Assembly: GCF_900114355.1 (NCBI RefSeq)
Contig: NZ_FOSS01000001.1
Location: 707,386 to 771,385 of the forward strand
Direction of reading: 5' to 3'
DNA from: Lysobacter sp. cf310
GTDB lineage: Bacteria > Pseudomonadota > Gammaproteobacteria > Xanthomonadales > Xanthomonadaceae
Length of the DNA stretch: 64,000 nucleotides
Shown here: positions 17,626 to 26,101 of the stretch, piece by piece
Position numbering within the stretch: the stretch's first letter is position 1
How the letters are laid out: each line of letters starts with the position of its first letter
The notes under the pieces: generated by a model
Seen by the model: only the letters and a program-made list of their open reading frames with translations
The model's database searches: none
Told to the model about the DNA's origin: nothing
Program-made: the position numbers and the translations under genes

Positions 17626-17696
17626 GGCAGACTGCGGTTCCGTGACTGCGGGCCACGCTAGCACAGCTGCCGCGTCCTTCCATCGGTTCCGCCCGC

Positions 17697-18284
17697 ATGT
17701 CCGCTCCGATCCGAGACGAATCCGCCGAACGCGACGACCTGCCCCTGCTGCGCGGCGAGCGTCTGCGCCTGCGCGGCTTCCGCAGCGACGACCTGGGCGA
17801 CTACTACGCCCTGCATGCCGATCCGGCGGTGATGCGCTACTGGAGCTTTCCGGCCTGGACCCAGCGCAGCCAGGCCGAGGACTACCTGGCCCGCGCGATC
17901 GCCGCGCGCTGCAACCAGAGCATGCTGTGCTGGGCGATCGCGCTGCGCGACAGCGACCGCCTGATCGGCGCGGCGACCCTGTTCGATATCCATCGCGAGC
18001 AGGGCCGGGCCGAGCTCGGCTATGCGCTGCAATCGGCGCATTGGGGCCGCGGCTATGCGCAGGAAGCCCTGTCGCTGGTGATGGAGCATGCCTACGACCG
18101 GCTGGGACTGCGCCGCCTCGAGGCCGACATCGACCCACGCAACCAGGCCTCCTGCCGGCTGGTGGAGCGCCTGGGCTTCCGCCGCGAGGGCGTGCTGCGC
18201 GAACGCTGGCAGGTCGCCGGCGAATGCCAGGACTCGGCGATCTATGGGCTGCTGGCGCGCGAGTGGCAGGCCCGCGGCGATTGA
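17697..18284 (+). CDS. GNAT-family N-acetyltransferase
   Basis: 195 residues of RimJ/RimL type. GERLRLRGFRSDDLGDYYAL opens the fold, and AELGYALQSAHWGRGYAQEA carries the acetyl-CoA pyrophosphate loop. IDPRNQASCRLVERLGFRRE is the conserved C-terminal segment, and the late VAGECQDSAIYGLL is also typical. The substrate is unknown; ribosomal-protein N-termini are one possibility. The ATG at 17697 is the best supported; the gene is divergent from pyk and is followed by a large repeat block. Confidence 0.92.
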   Translation: MSAPIRDESAERDDLPLLRGERLRLRGFRSDDLGDYYALHADPAVMRYWSFPAWTQRSQAEDYLARAIAARCNQSMLCWAIALRDSDRLIGAATLFDIHREQGRAELGYALQSAHWGRGYAQEALSLVMEHAYDRLGLRRLEADIDPRNQASCRLVERLGFRREGVLRERWQVAGECQDSAIYGLLAREWQARGD

Positions 18285-18296
18285 GCAGGCGCCGCA

Positions 18297-18713
18297 GGAT
18301 GCGGTGAGCCGCCAGGCGAACCGCGTCGGCGCGAAGCTACGGTGCGCGGCGCTCGGGTTGGATATCGGTAAAGATGCGGTTCGCCGCGCTCACCGCATCC
18401 TACGAGACGAAGTCACACACACGACACCGCAAGATGCGGTGAGCCGCCAGGCGAACCGCATCGTCGCGAAGCTATGGGGCGCGGCGCTCGGGCTGGATAT
18501 CCGCAACGATGCGGTTCGCTGCGCTCACCGCATCCTACGAGGGGCCGGCACGAGGCGCCGGTATAGCGTGCGGGTGCGAGCCGGGATGGCGCATTGCGAG
18601 ACCGCAGGATGCGGTGAGTCCTGCCACGAAGCGCGGCGTCGTCGCAGGCCGGCACCCAGCGCGCGCGCCGACCGTGCTCGATGACCGGGATTCGCTGGAC
18701 TCACCGCATCCTA
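18297..18713. repeat. Three consecutive palindromic elements, AGGATGCGGTGAGC family
   Basis: Element 1 has arms 18297-18326 and 18374-18401. Element 2 has arms 18431-18461 and 18509-18537. Element 3 has perfect 15-bp arms 18606-18620 and 18698-18712. Elements 1 and 2 also share their ~50-bp centre (for example GCGCGGCGCTCGGG), so they are ~110-bp duplicates; element 3 shares only the arms. They take up most of the 529-bp gap between two convergent genes; no gene is seen there. Confidence 0.8.
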
Positions 18714-18813
18714 CGTGGGAGAGGAAGCGGCGCGGCATGCGGCCTTCGCGCTCACGGTGGCGCGAACGTCGCGCGATGCCGCGCGCGGCTGCGGGACCAA
18801 CGCGACGCTGGCG

Positions 18814-19044
18814 TCAGTCGCAGATCCAGGTGTTGCGGGTGTAGTGGGCGGTGCGCTGGCCCCAGGACACGTACTGGCCGCCGCAGTTGGCGGTGGCGCC
18901 GCCGACCTCGTTGCCGGCGTCGTCGAAGTAGATCACCGAATAGCCTTCGCCCGCGCGTCCGGCCACGGCTGCGCCGGCCATCAGCAGCGCCAGCAGGGCG
19001 ACGGCGATCGAGGTATTCCGGAACACACTGCCCTTGCGACCCAT
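18814..19044 (-). CDS. Small secreted DUF6289-like protein
   Basis: 76 residues. A signal peptide ends near VAGRAGEG (about residue 29). The mature part is ~47 residues, opening YSVIYFDDAGNEVGGA with two Cys (in NCGG and at the penultimate position, WICD), which probably form a disulfide. This layout, an aromatic start, a Gly-rich turn, CGG and a terminal Cys, resembles the DUF6289 family of small exported proteins common in Xanthomonadaceae; their function is unknown. The ATG at 19044 has a good basic signal start. The 226-bp region upstream shows no other feature. Confidence 0.6.
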   Translation of the reverse strand: MGRKGSVFRNTSIAVALLALLMAGAAVAGRAGEGYSVIYFDDAGNEVGGATANCGGQYVSWGQRTAHYTRNTWICD

Positions 19045-19270
19045 GGTGCGGACTCCGTGTCTGCGCGGCCGGTCGACCGCAGCCGGACGCTACCTCCGAC
19101 GGCCGCCGCAAACCTTGACCCGCTTCACAGCAGGGCACGTGAATGGCACAAATTGCGTGCATCGGCACATCCGCAGCCGCGCGCGCCGACGCGCGGCGCG
19201 GTCGGCGGGTCCGGAATGCTGCGCCACGGGAGGCGCTGGCGCGGCTCGCTGTCGCGAATGCCGCGCGGGC

Positions 19271-19921
19271 TCAGGCCGCGAGCAGCGCCGGCAGTTGCTG
19301 CGGCGTCGTCGCCAACTGCTGCGCGCCGGCCTGGCGCAGTTCCTGCTCGCCGCCGAAGCCCCAAAGCACGCCGATGTTGCGCATGCCGTGGTGACGCGCG
19401 CCTTCGATGTCCATGCGCCGGTCGCCGATCATCCAACAGTCCTGCGGCGTCAGCGCGAAGCGCCGCAGCGCTTCGCCGATCAGCTCGGGCTTGTCGCTGA
19501 GGCTGCCGTCCATGGTCGACCCGATCACGTCGTCGAAGCGGTGCCCGAACGGCAGGTGCTGGATGATCTTGCGCGCATGCGGCTCGTTCTTGGCGGTCAC
19601 GATCGCCAGGCGATGGCCGGCCGCGTGCAGCGATTCCACGGTCTGTTCGATGCCGGCGTAAACCTCGTGCTCAGCCCAGCCGTGGCTCTCGAAACGTTCG
19701 CGGTAATGCTCGACCGCGCGCTCGACCTGCGCGGGCTCGGCGAACAACGGCCCGAAGCTGGTGCGCAGCGAGGGACCGATCCAGCGCCGCAGCTCCGACT
19801 CCGGCGGCACCGGCTGGTCCATCCGGGTCAACGCATGGGCGACACAGCGGGTGATGCCGACCGCCGAGTCGATCAGGGTGCCGTCGAGGTCGAAGAACAG
19901 CGTCGGCGTGGCCGCGGCCAC
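19271..19921 (-). CDS. HAD-superfamily phosphatase, phosphoglycolate-phosphatase-like
   Basis: 216 residues. HAD motif I is FFDLDGTLIDS (nucleophile and acid Asp), motif II is IVTAKN, and motif IV is MIGDRRMDIEGA. A helical cap lies between motifs I and II, as in Gph/PpaX-type enzymes. It hydrolyses a phosphomonoester, with 2-phosphoglycolate the likely but unproven substrate. The start is GTG at 19921, 2 bp after the pgk stop, so translation is probably coupled to pgk. The long ORF reading upstream through pgk is an out-of-frame overlap, not a fusion. Confidence 0.88.
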   Translation of the reverse strand: MAAATPTLFFDLDGTLIDSAVGITRCVAHALTRMDQPVPPESELRRWIGPSLRTSFGPLFAEPAQVERAVEHYRERFESHGWAEHEVYAGIEQTVESLHAAGHRLAIVTAKNEPHARKIIQHLPFGHRFDDVIGSTMDGSLSDKPELIGEALRRFALTPQDCWMIGDRRMDIEGARHHGMRNIGVLWGFGGEQELRQAGAQQLATTPQQLPALLAA

Positions 19922-19923
19922 GC

Positions 19924-21099
19924 TCAGGCGCCCGCCTGCTTGAGCGCGGCGACCGCCGGCAGTTCCTTGCCTTCCAGGAACTCGAGGAAGGCGCCGCCGC
20001 CGGTGGAGATGTAGCTGACGTCGTCGCCGATGCCGTACTTGTCGACCGCGGCCAGGGTGTCGCCGCCGCCGGCGATCGAGAACGCCTTGGACGCGGCGAT
20101 CGCGCGCGCCAGGGCCTGCGTGCCGTGACCGAAAGCGTCGAATTCGAACACGCCGACCGGGCCGTTCCAGACCACGGTGCCGGCGTTCTTGATCAGTTCG
20201 GCGTAGCGCGCGGCGGTGTCCGGGCCGATGTCGAGGATCATGTCGTCCTCGCCCACCGCGTCCACCGCCTTGACCGTGGCCGGGGCGTCGGCGGCGAAGG
20301 CCGGCGCCACCACCACGTCGGTGGGCACCGGGATATCGGCGCCGCGCGCCTTGGCGTCGGCCATGATTTGAGTGGCGGTGCCGATCAGATCGGTTTCGAC
20401 CAGCGATTTGCCGACCTTGTGGCCGAGCGCGGCGATGAAGGTGTTGGCGATGCCGCCGCCGACGATCAGCTGATCGACCTTGCCGACCAGCGAGGACAGC
20501 AGCTCCAGCTTGGTCGAGACCTTGGAGCCGGCGACGATCGCCAGCAGCGGGCGCGCCGGGTTGTCCAGGGCCTTGGCCAGCGCGTCCAGCTCCGCCATCA
20601 GCAGCGGGCCGCCGGCGGCGAGCTTGGCCTGGCGGATCACGCCGTGGGTCGAGGCCTGAGCGCGGTGCGCGGTACCGAAGGCGTCCATCACGAACACGTC
20701 GCACAGCGCGGCGTAGCGCTTGGACAGGGCCTCGTCGTCCTTGCCCTCGCCCACGTTCATGCGGCAGTTCTCCAGCAGCACCAACTGGCCTGGCTGCACG
20801 TCCACGCCTTCGACCCAGTCCTTGATCAGCGGCACGTCGATGCCCAGCAGCTGCGACAGGCGCGCGGCCACCGGCGCCAGCGAATCGGCCTCGCTCCACA
20901 CGCCTTCCTGGGGCCGGCCCAGGTGCGAGGTCACCATCACCGCGGCGCCTTTTTCCAGCGCCAACTTCAGGGTCGGCAGCGCCGCCAGGATGCGTTGCTC
21001 GGACGTGATGCGGCCGGCGTCGATCGGCACGTTGAGATCTTCTCGGATCAGCACGCGCTTGCCGGCGAGATCGAGATCGGTCATGCGGACGATGGACAC
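19924..21099 (-). CDS. pgk: Phosphoglycerate kinase
   Basis: 391 residues. It interconverts 1,3-bisphosphoglycerate and ADP with 3-phosphoglycerate and ATP. Seen: [19 protein letters not shown] at the N-domain, [56 protein letters not shown] and the C-terminal [14 protein letters not shown] / [12 protein letters not shown] nucleotide site. The start is GTG at 21099 (VSIVRMTDL), with AGGAGG just upstream; an in-frame ATG 8 codons earlier lacks such a site. It shares a probable transcript with the HAD phosphatase. Confidence 0.97.
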   Translation of the reverse strand: MSIVRMTDLDLAGKRVLIREDLNVPIDAGRITSEQRILAALPTLKLALEKGAAVMVTSHLGRPQEGVWSEADSLAPVAARLSQLLGIDVPLIKDWVEGVDVQPGQLVLLENCRMNVGEGKDDEALSKRYAALCDVFVMDAFGTAHRAQASTHGVIRQAKLAAGGPLLMAELDALAKALDNPARPLLAIVAGSKVSTKLELLSSLVGKVDQLIVGGGIANTFIAALGHKVGKSLVETDLIGTATQIMADAKARGADIPVPTDVVVAPAFAADAPATVKAVDAVGEDDMILDIGPDTAARYAELIKNAGTVVWNGPVGVFEFDAFGHGTQALARAIAASKAFSIAGGGDTLAAVDKYGIGDDVSYISTGGGAFLEFLEGKELPAVAALKQAGA

Positions 21100-21208
21100 G
21101 TAAGGCCTCCTGGGCACGGACATAAGGGGGAAGGCGGCGCGCGCAGGGTCGGCTGCCGTAGCCGGATATTGTAAGGGCCGGGCCTGGGAACGCGGGCCCC
21201 GGAACGCG

Positions 21209-21233
21209 AAAGGCCCGCCGGTGGCGGGCCTTT
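21209..21233 (-). terminator. Terminator after the DUF3999 gene
   Basis: An 11-bp inverted repeat AAAGGCCCGCC / GGCGGGCCTTT with a 3-nt loop lies 42 bp after the DUF3999 stop. Symmetry means it could work in either direction, but the upstream gene on the minus strand is the clear client. Confidence 0.75.
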
Positions 21234-21274
21234 GCGCGGTTGCGGCAACGTCGCCGGATCCCGGAGACCGGCCT

Positions 21275-22657
21275 TCACGCCGCCGGCGGCGCGCTCCCGC
21301 GCAACAGACTGAAAGCGAAGCCGGCGACCACCAGCGCGCCCACCACCAGCACCGCCCATAGCAGCCAGGTGCGCCAGTTGCGCTCGGGCTCCGGCGCCTG
21401 CAGCGCGGCCGCGCCGGCCAGGGCCTTCATCGCGCCCAGGCTGGCCTCGGCCGGTCGCCAATCGGCGCCGCGGCCCTGCTGCAGCGCCATCATCGCCTGC
21501 GGCAACGGCAGGTCGTCGCGCGCGGTGCGCGCGCTGCCGGCGACCAGGGCGTAAGGCGGCGCGCCCTGGGCGATGAACACCACCATCTCCGGCTGATAAC
21601 CCAGGCGCAGGGTCGGCTCGGCCGGCACCGCGCCATCGGCGCGCAGGCGCCAATAGCGGTCGTCGGTGCGCGCCGACAGGGCGCGCGAGGACGAGCGGCC
21701 GTCGGCGCCGACGCGGTAGGCGGTCCAGGTATCCAGGCGCCGCTGCCAGGGCGCATCGGCCTGGTCGCGGCTTTCCAGCATCCAGCGCACCGCGTAATTG
21801 CCGGGCAGCGCGACGTCGATGCGCTGGATCGGGAAGCGGCCGTCGAGCTCGAATTCGAAACGCGCGCCCTTGTCCTTGGCGCCCTCGGCGGCCAGGCGCC
21901 GGCCCTTGAGCTGGCGCCAACGCAGCGGCGCGGGATCGGCGCCCGCGCTGAGCTCGGCGCTGACCGCGCGGATCGGCGCCACCGCATCGGGATTGATCGG
22001 GCTCAGGCGCAGATAGCGCGCGCGCAGGCCGGCGGCTTCGAACGCGATCCGGCGCTGCAGCAGGCGGCGGCCGCCCTGCTCCAGATCGACCAGGCGCCCA
22101 TTGGCGGCAACTTCGCGCCAGCGTTCGAGATCGTCGCTGGCCTCGACCCGGTAGGCCGCGTCCAGCGCGGTGCCCGGCGCCCAATCCAGTTCCAGCGCGC
22201 GGATCGGCGTGCGCACGGTGCTGGCGTCGATCAGCAAGGCGGTCTGCGGGCCGGTCGCGGTGCTGCGGCCGATGCCGCGCGCCTCGACCCGGCGCAGGCG
22301 TCCGTCGGCTTCCACTTCGCTGACCAACTGCCAGTCCTGCCCAGCGCCGGCCGCGCGCGCCGGCAAGGCGAACCAGGGCAGGCTGACTTTGGTGGTCGCG
22401 CGCACGTCGTTGGCGCCGGGCCGGTAGATCGCCGCCGGCACCGGATTGCCGGTGCCGTCGATCACGTCGACGTCGCGCAGGCCGGACTGACGCGCCTGCA
22501 GATAAACCGAATCGTCTAGCACGACGCGGTACGCGCCCGCGTTGGCGCTGCTCAGTTGCAGCGGCCACTGCTGGGCGTAGTCGTCGCGCGGCCCGGCCAG
22601 GCCCAGTGCCGGCCACAAGACGAAGGCGATGCTCGCTACCGCGCGGACCAGGCTCAT
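21275..22657 (-). CDS. DUF3999-family exported protein
   Basis: 460 residues. A signal peptide (cut near LGLAGP, about residue 22) is followed by a long beta-rich periplasmic region and one C-terminal membrane helix in a Trp-rich segment ([20 protein letters not shown]). This is the layout of DUF3999, a family of unknown role found beside DUF2339 membrane proteins. Repeated [11 protein letters not shown]-like and beta-sandwich segments suggest carbohydrate-binding-like domains (inference). Its ATG overlaps the DUF2339 stop by 4 bp (ATGA), so the two proteins are translationally coupled and probably form a complex. Confidence 0.85.
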   Translation of the reverse strand: MSLVRAVASIAFVLWPALGLAGPRDDYAQQWPLQLSSANAGAYRVVLDDSVYLQARQSGLRDVDVIDGTGNPVPAAIYRPGANDVRATTKVSLPWFALPARAAGAGQDWQLVSEVEADGRLRRVEARGIGRSTATGPQTALLIDASTVRTPIRALELDWAPGTALDAAYRVEASDDLERWREVAANGRLVDLEQGGRRLLQRRIAFEAAGLRARYLRLSPINPDAVAPIRAVSAELSAGADPAPLRWRQLKGRRLAAEGAKDKGARFEFELDGRFPIQRIDVALPGNYAVRWMLESRDQADAPWQRRLDTWTAYRVGADGRSSSRALSARTDDRYWRLRADGAVPAEPTLRLGYQPEMVVFIAQGAPPYALVAGSARTARDDLPLPQAMMALQQGRGADWRPAEASLGAMKALAGAAALQAPEPERNWRTWLLWAVLVVGALVVAGFAFSLLRGSAPPAA

Positions 22658-25440
22658 GCCGACATCTCCGATGGGGGCTCTGCAGGTGCATCGCTCGTCG
22701 CCGGCGGCGCCGGCGCGAGATAACCGACCAGGGTGCACAACAGGCCGTAAGCGATGAAGGACGCGATCCCGAGCAGGTTGCCCAGGTGGGTGCGGTCGAC
22801 GAATACCAGCTTGGCCAGCACCACCGCCATCAGCACCGCGCCGGTCAGCCACAGCCCACGCTGGCCGCGGCGCGAACCGATCACCCAACCCAGCACGCCG
22901 AGCAGGCTCCAGACCACGGTCAGGCTGGTCTGGACCAGGCCGGTGCGGTACATCGACCCATCCCAAGGCACGCCGCCCCAATGATGGGTCGCGCGCAGGG
23001 TGATCGCCGTGATCAGGGCGAAGCCCGCGGCCGCCAACAGCGGCACCCGGCGCGCGCGCAGATCGTCCGGCGCCGACGGCGACGCCAGCCAGAACGCGAA
23101 CAGCGCCAGCACCGCGAGCTGGCTCAGATCCAACGGATTGAGCAGCGGCACCCAGGGCAGCGGCGCGCTGCTGCCGGGCTGGCCCAGCACGACGATGGCG
23201 CCCAGTGCCAGGGCGAACACGAAGCTGCCCTGGACCACGCCGCGCCATTGCCGGAAGCGTTCGCCCACCGGCAGCGCGACCCACTCGGGGCGCCATTGCA
23301 GGGCCGCGGCCATCAGCAGGAACGGCAGCGCCAGCGCCCCCCAGGTCCAGCCATCGCCGACGGTGGCGCGGCCCGCGAACTCGTGCAGCGACAGGCTGGC
23401 CGCCAGCGGCCAGGCCCACAGCCAGGTCGAGTGCGCGAACGCGAGCGCGGCGCCGGCCTGATCGCGCAGGCAACGCAAGGCGCGCAAGCCCGCGATCGCG
23501 TACACCAGCCAAGCCGCGAGTCCGTAGCCGCCGAAGGGATGCAGATGCGCGGTCTCCTGCGCGATCGCCAGCGGCAGCGCGGACGCCAGGCCGAGCGCGG
23601 CCGTCCACGACAACGCGCGCGTGGGCAGGCGGCGGTAGGTCTCGGCGGCCAGCCAGGCGCTGAGCGCGACGAAGGCCAGGCTGGCATCGGCGCGCAGGTC
23701 GGACAGCAGGAAGCGATCGAACTCGCCCCAGGCGTTGCCGCACCACCAGGCCAGACCCCAGAGGTAGTACAACAAAGCCGGATTGCGCTGCTCGGCGCGA
23801 CGGTAGCTCCAGGCGCTGGCGAAACCGGCCAGTGCGATCAGCAAGGCGCCCATGAAGCGCGCGTTGAGCACCGCGGTCAGCGGCTCGGGGCCGTCGCTGA
23901 TGCCGATCAGGAAACCGCCGGCGGCGAACACTTGCAGGGCCAGACCGGCCAGCTGCGGCAGGATCCGCTGCTGACGCAGGCCCAGCCACACCAGCGCCGC
24001 GCCTTCGACCGCGAACACGCAGGCGGTGGTTTGCGCCGACAGCGCCAAGGGCACGGCCAGGGTCGCGAAACCGACCGCGAGCAAGGCATAGGGCGTGGCC
24101 AGCGCAACGAAGTGCTCGCGGCGCTTGAGCCACCAGGCCAGCGCCGCATACAGCACGGCCAGGCCCAGTGCGCAGAACGCCAGCGGCATGCGCTCGCCTT
24201 CGAGCAGACCGGCCTGCAGCGAGAACGCGACCAACGGCGTGCCGAACACCAGGCAGCCGTCGATGAAATCGCGTCGTCCCGCGGCCTGACGCCAGGCGTA
24301 GAGGATGGGAATCAGCAGATAGAAGGCGAAGAACAGCAGCAGGAAGGGTTCGGTGCTGGCGAAATCCGCGCTGCGATAGCGCAGCACGCCCCAGGCGGTG
24401 CCGATGCCGAAGGTGAACACGAAGCCGAGCAGGTTGAGCGCGCGCCACGGCCGCCACCAGGCGATCACGAAGATCGCCGCGTTGAGCACCGCGTAATAAC
24501 TGAACAAGGCGACGTGATTGCCCTGCCCGGTCGACAGCCAGATCGGCGCCATGAAGCCGGCGAAGATGCCCAGCAGCGCCAGCGCGATCGCGTTCTGACG
24601 CACCGCCAGCACGCCGGCACCGGCGACCAGCACGATGCTGAGCGCGAACGCCGGCCCCGCCTCGATCAGTCCGTAGCGCTTGAACGCCGCGAACACCACC
24701 AGCAGCAGCACGCCGATCGCGCCGCCCTGCAAGCTCAGCGCGAAGCTGCGCTTGCGTTCGCGCTGGCGCCAGCCGAACACCAGCCCGGCCAGCGCGGCCA
24801 GGGCGATGCCGGCCAGGCGGAACTCGATCGGGAAGCGCATCCAACCCTGATCGGTGGCGTACTTGAGCAGCGCGGCCACGCCCGCGAACAGCACCAGCAT
24901 GCCGACCTTGACCGGCACGTTGCCTTCGGTGAACCAGCGCTTGACCGCGCCGACCATGCGCTCGATCGGATCCGGCTGCGCGGGCGCGCGCACCTGGGCG
25001 CGCGCGGCGCGCGCGGGCTCGGCGCGCGGCGCCTCCGGGAAGATCGGGCGCGGCGCCGAGGCGGGCAACGGCGGCGGCATCGCGGCGGCCGGTTCGGCGG
25101 CGCGCGGCGGGGCGGGCGGTGCGCTCGGGGGCGGGCCCGCATCGGGGCTGGGCGGCGATCCCGGCGATGCGGTCGCGGACGCTGGCGGCTGCGCGGACGC
25201 CGCAGGCGCGCCGCGCATGAGCTCGCCCAGGGTCGGTTCGCGCTCGTCGGCCTCGTCGTCGGCGACGTCCGCGGCCGCGGCTGCGGACGGTCGCGCGTCG
25301 GCGCGTCGCGCGAGTTCGGCGATGCGCGCCTCCAACAGCCCGACCCGGGCCTTGAGCCCGGAGATCGAAACCAAGGCGATGATCAACAGCACCGGCACGG
25401 CCAGCAGCACCAGCACCAACAACGCCAACAGACCCTCCAT
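22654..25440 (-). CDS. DUF2339-family polytopic membrane protein
   Basis: 928 residues. An N-terminal helix (VLVLLAVPVLLIIALVSI) leads into a short coiled-coil and a ~100-residue Pro/Ala-rich linker. About 24 or more membrane segments then fill the rest. The segment MVGAVKRWFTEGNVPVKVGM just before the first main helix is typical of DUF2339. Function is unknown. A cell-envelope role is suggested by the size, the topology and the coupled DUF3999 partner downstream. The ATG at 25440 faces the nrdA regulatory region. Confidence 0.88.
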   Translation of the reverse strand: MEGLLALLVLVLLAVPVLLIIALVSISGLKARVGLLEARIAELARRADARPSAAAAADVADDEADEREPTLGELMRGAPAASAQPPASATASPGSPPSPDAGPPPSAPPAPPRAAEPAAAMPPPLPASAPRPIFPEAPRAEPARAARAQVRAPAQPDPIERMVGAVKRWFTEGNVPVKVGMLVLFAGVAALLKYATDQGWMRFPIEFRLAGIALAALAGLVFGWRQRERKRSFALSLQGGAIGVLLLVVFAAFKRYGLIEAGPAFALSIVLVAGAGVLAVRQNAIALALLGIFAGFMAPIWLSTGQGNHVALFSYYAVLNAAIFVIAWWRPWRALNLLGFVFTFGIGTAWGVLRYRSADFASTEPFLLLFFAFYLLIPILYAWRQAAGRRDFIDGCLVFGTPLVAFSLQAGLLEGERMPLAFCALGLAVLYAALAWWLKRREHFVALATPYALLAVGFATLAVPLALSAQTTACVFAVEGAALVWLGLRQQRILPQLAGLALQVFAAGGFLIGISDGPEPLTAVLNARFMGALLIALAGFASAWSYRRAEQRNPALLYYLWGLAWWCGNAWGEFDRFLLSDLRADASLAFVALSAWLAAETYRRLPTRALSWTAALGLASALPLAIAQETAHLHPFGGYGLAAWLVYAIAGLRALRCLRDQAGAALAFAHSTWLWAWPLAASLSLHEFAGRATVGDGWTWGALALPFLLMAAALQWRPEWVALPVGERFRQWRGVVQGSFVFALALGAIVVLGQPGSSAPLPWVPLLNPLDLSQLAVLALFAFWLASPSAPDDLRARRVPLLAAAGFALITAITLRATHHWGGVPWDGSMYRTGLVQTSLTVVWSLLGVLGWVIGSRRGQRGLWLTGAVLMAVVLAKLVFVDRTHLGNLLGIASFIAYGLLCTLVGYLAPAPPATSDAPAEPPSEMSA

Positions 25441-25532
25441 CGCGCCCCATCCCTGTCCTTGTCGCCACGCACGTTAACACCAAGCGCGGCGCCGCAACGG
25501 CGCCGAAGTTTTTGTTGCGAATCTGCGGTCGT

Positions 25533-25548
25533 TCACCACATATCGTGT
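25533..25548 (+). promoter_or_regulatory. NrdR-like box 1
   Basis: The 16-mer TCACCACATATCGTGT matches the NrdR palindrome ACACWATATATWGTGT at 12 of 16 positions by eye. It ends on the first base of the -35 element (TTGACG). NrdR represses ribonucleotide reductase genes when dATP is high. Its partner box starts 32 bp downstream, the usual NrdR spacing. Confidence 0.7.
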
Positions 25549-25576
25549 TGACGGATCGGGGCACCCCTAATATGTT
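25548..25576 (+). promoter_or_regulatory. Probable sigma-70 promoter of nrdAB
   Basis: TTGACG (25548-25553) and TATGTT (25571-25576) are separated by 17 bp, an optimal spacing. Transcription would start near 25583, directly before the cobalamin riboswitch. Both hexamers lie within or touch the NrdR-like boxes. Confidence 0.6.
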
Positions 25577-25580
25577 GTGC
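25565..25580 (+). promoter_or_regulatory. NrdR-like box 2
   Basis: CCCTAATATGTTGTGC matches the NrdR consensus at about 11 of 16 positions and covers the -10 hexamer. Exactly 16 bp separate it from box 1 (32 bp start to start, about three helical turns), which fits cooperative NrdR binding. Confidence 0.6.
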
Positions 25581-25581
25581 C

Positions 25582-25850
25582 CGTCGGTGCCGATCGCGAG
25601 ATCGGCTTAAAAGGGAAGCCGGTGCGGACCCGCCCCGAAAGGGCGGCGACAAAGCCGGCGCTGCCCCGCAGCGGTATGGGAAACGAACGCGGTCATTGCA
25701 CTGGGCGCCCTGCGCCTGGGAAGCGGCCGCCAGTAGGAGAAGCAGGAGTGAGCGGAGAGAAGTGAGTGGTGAGCGGTTCGGTACTCGCTCCTCACTTCTC
25801 CCCGCTCACTTCTGGCTTCAAGTCCCGAGCCCGAAGACCTGCCGACAGCC
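25582..25850 (+). ncRNA. Cobalamin riboswitch upstream of nrdAB
   Basis: The conserved AdoCbl aptamer blocks appear in order: AAAAGGGAAGCCGGTG, GCCGGCGCTGCCCCGCAGCGG, GGGAAACGAA, CACTG, GGGAAG, CCAGTAGG, and the B12 box AGCCCGAAGACCTGCC (25828-25843). Between CCAGTAGGAGA and the B12 box sits an enlarged ~75-nt hairpin arm derived from a dispersed repeat. Binding of adenosylcobalamin should lower expression of the B12-independent class Ia ribonucleotide reductase. The remaining ~250-nt leader to the nrdA ATG holds hairpins (for example perfect 10-bp stem 26009-26018/26022-26031). Confidence 0.92.
25741..25813. repeat. Palindromic repeat (GAGAAGTGAGCG family) inside the riboswitch arm
   Basis: Nested perfect stems: 25747-25755/25802-25810 (9 bp), 25757-25766/25791-25800 (10 bp) and 25771-25775/25786-25790 (5 bp). 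The sequence words (AGAAGTGAG, GGAGTGAGCG, CGCTCCTCACTTCT) are those of the palindromes at 29742-29839 and 37683-37772. It replaces the short arm seen at the same place in the metE riboswitch. Confidence 0.8.
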
Positions 25851-26101
25851 GCGCGTCGCACACCGCGCGGTACCGGCTCAGGAGTCTTCGGGGGAAGACG
25901 GCCGGTGTCGCCCCGCCACGGTTCGCCGTCGCGGTCCGCGGGCCGTCTCGGCCTGCGCGACACCCTGTCGTCATCCTCGAACACTTCGCGCCCGCGGGGG
26001 CGCAAGCCGCAACGCCGACCCTCGGCGTTGCGTCCTGCGTCCGCGCACGTCGGCCCTCGTGGGAAGGCCGGCGACCCGTGCGCCCACGCATCGGAGCCCC
26101 T

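Noticed and set aside
18297-18713. CRISPR array
   Set aside because: Repeats are inverted, few and of uneven spacing, and there are no cas genes; they are palindromic intergenic elements.
21275-25564. Giant fusion reading of the DUF3999 frame through the DUF2339 gene
   Set aside because: The upstream part is out of frame with DUF2339 and has no similarity to anything; the ATG at 22657 with a 4-bp overlap is the natural start.
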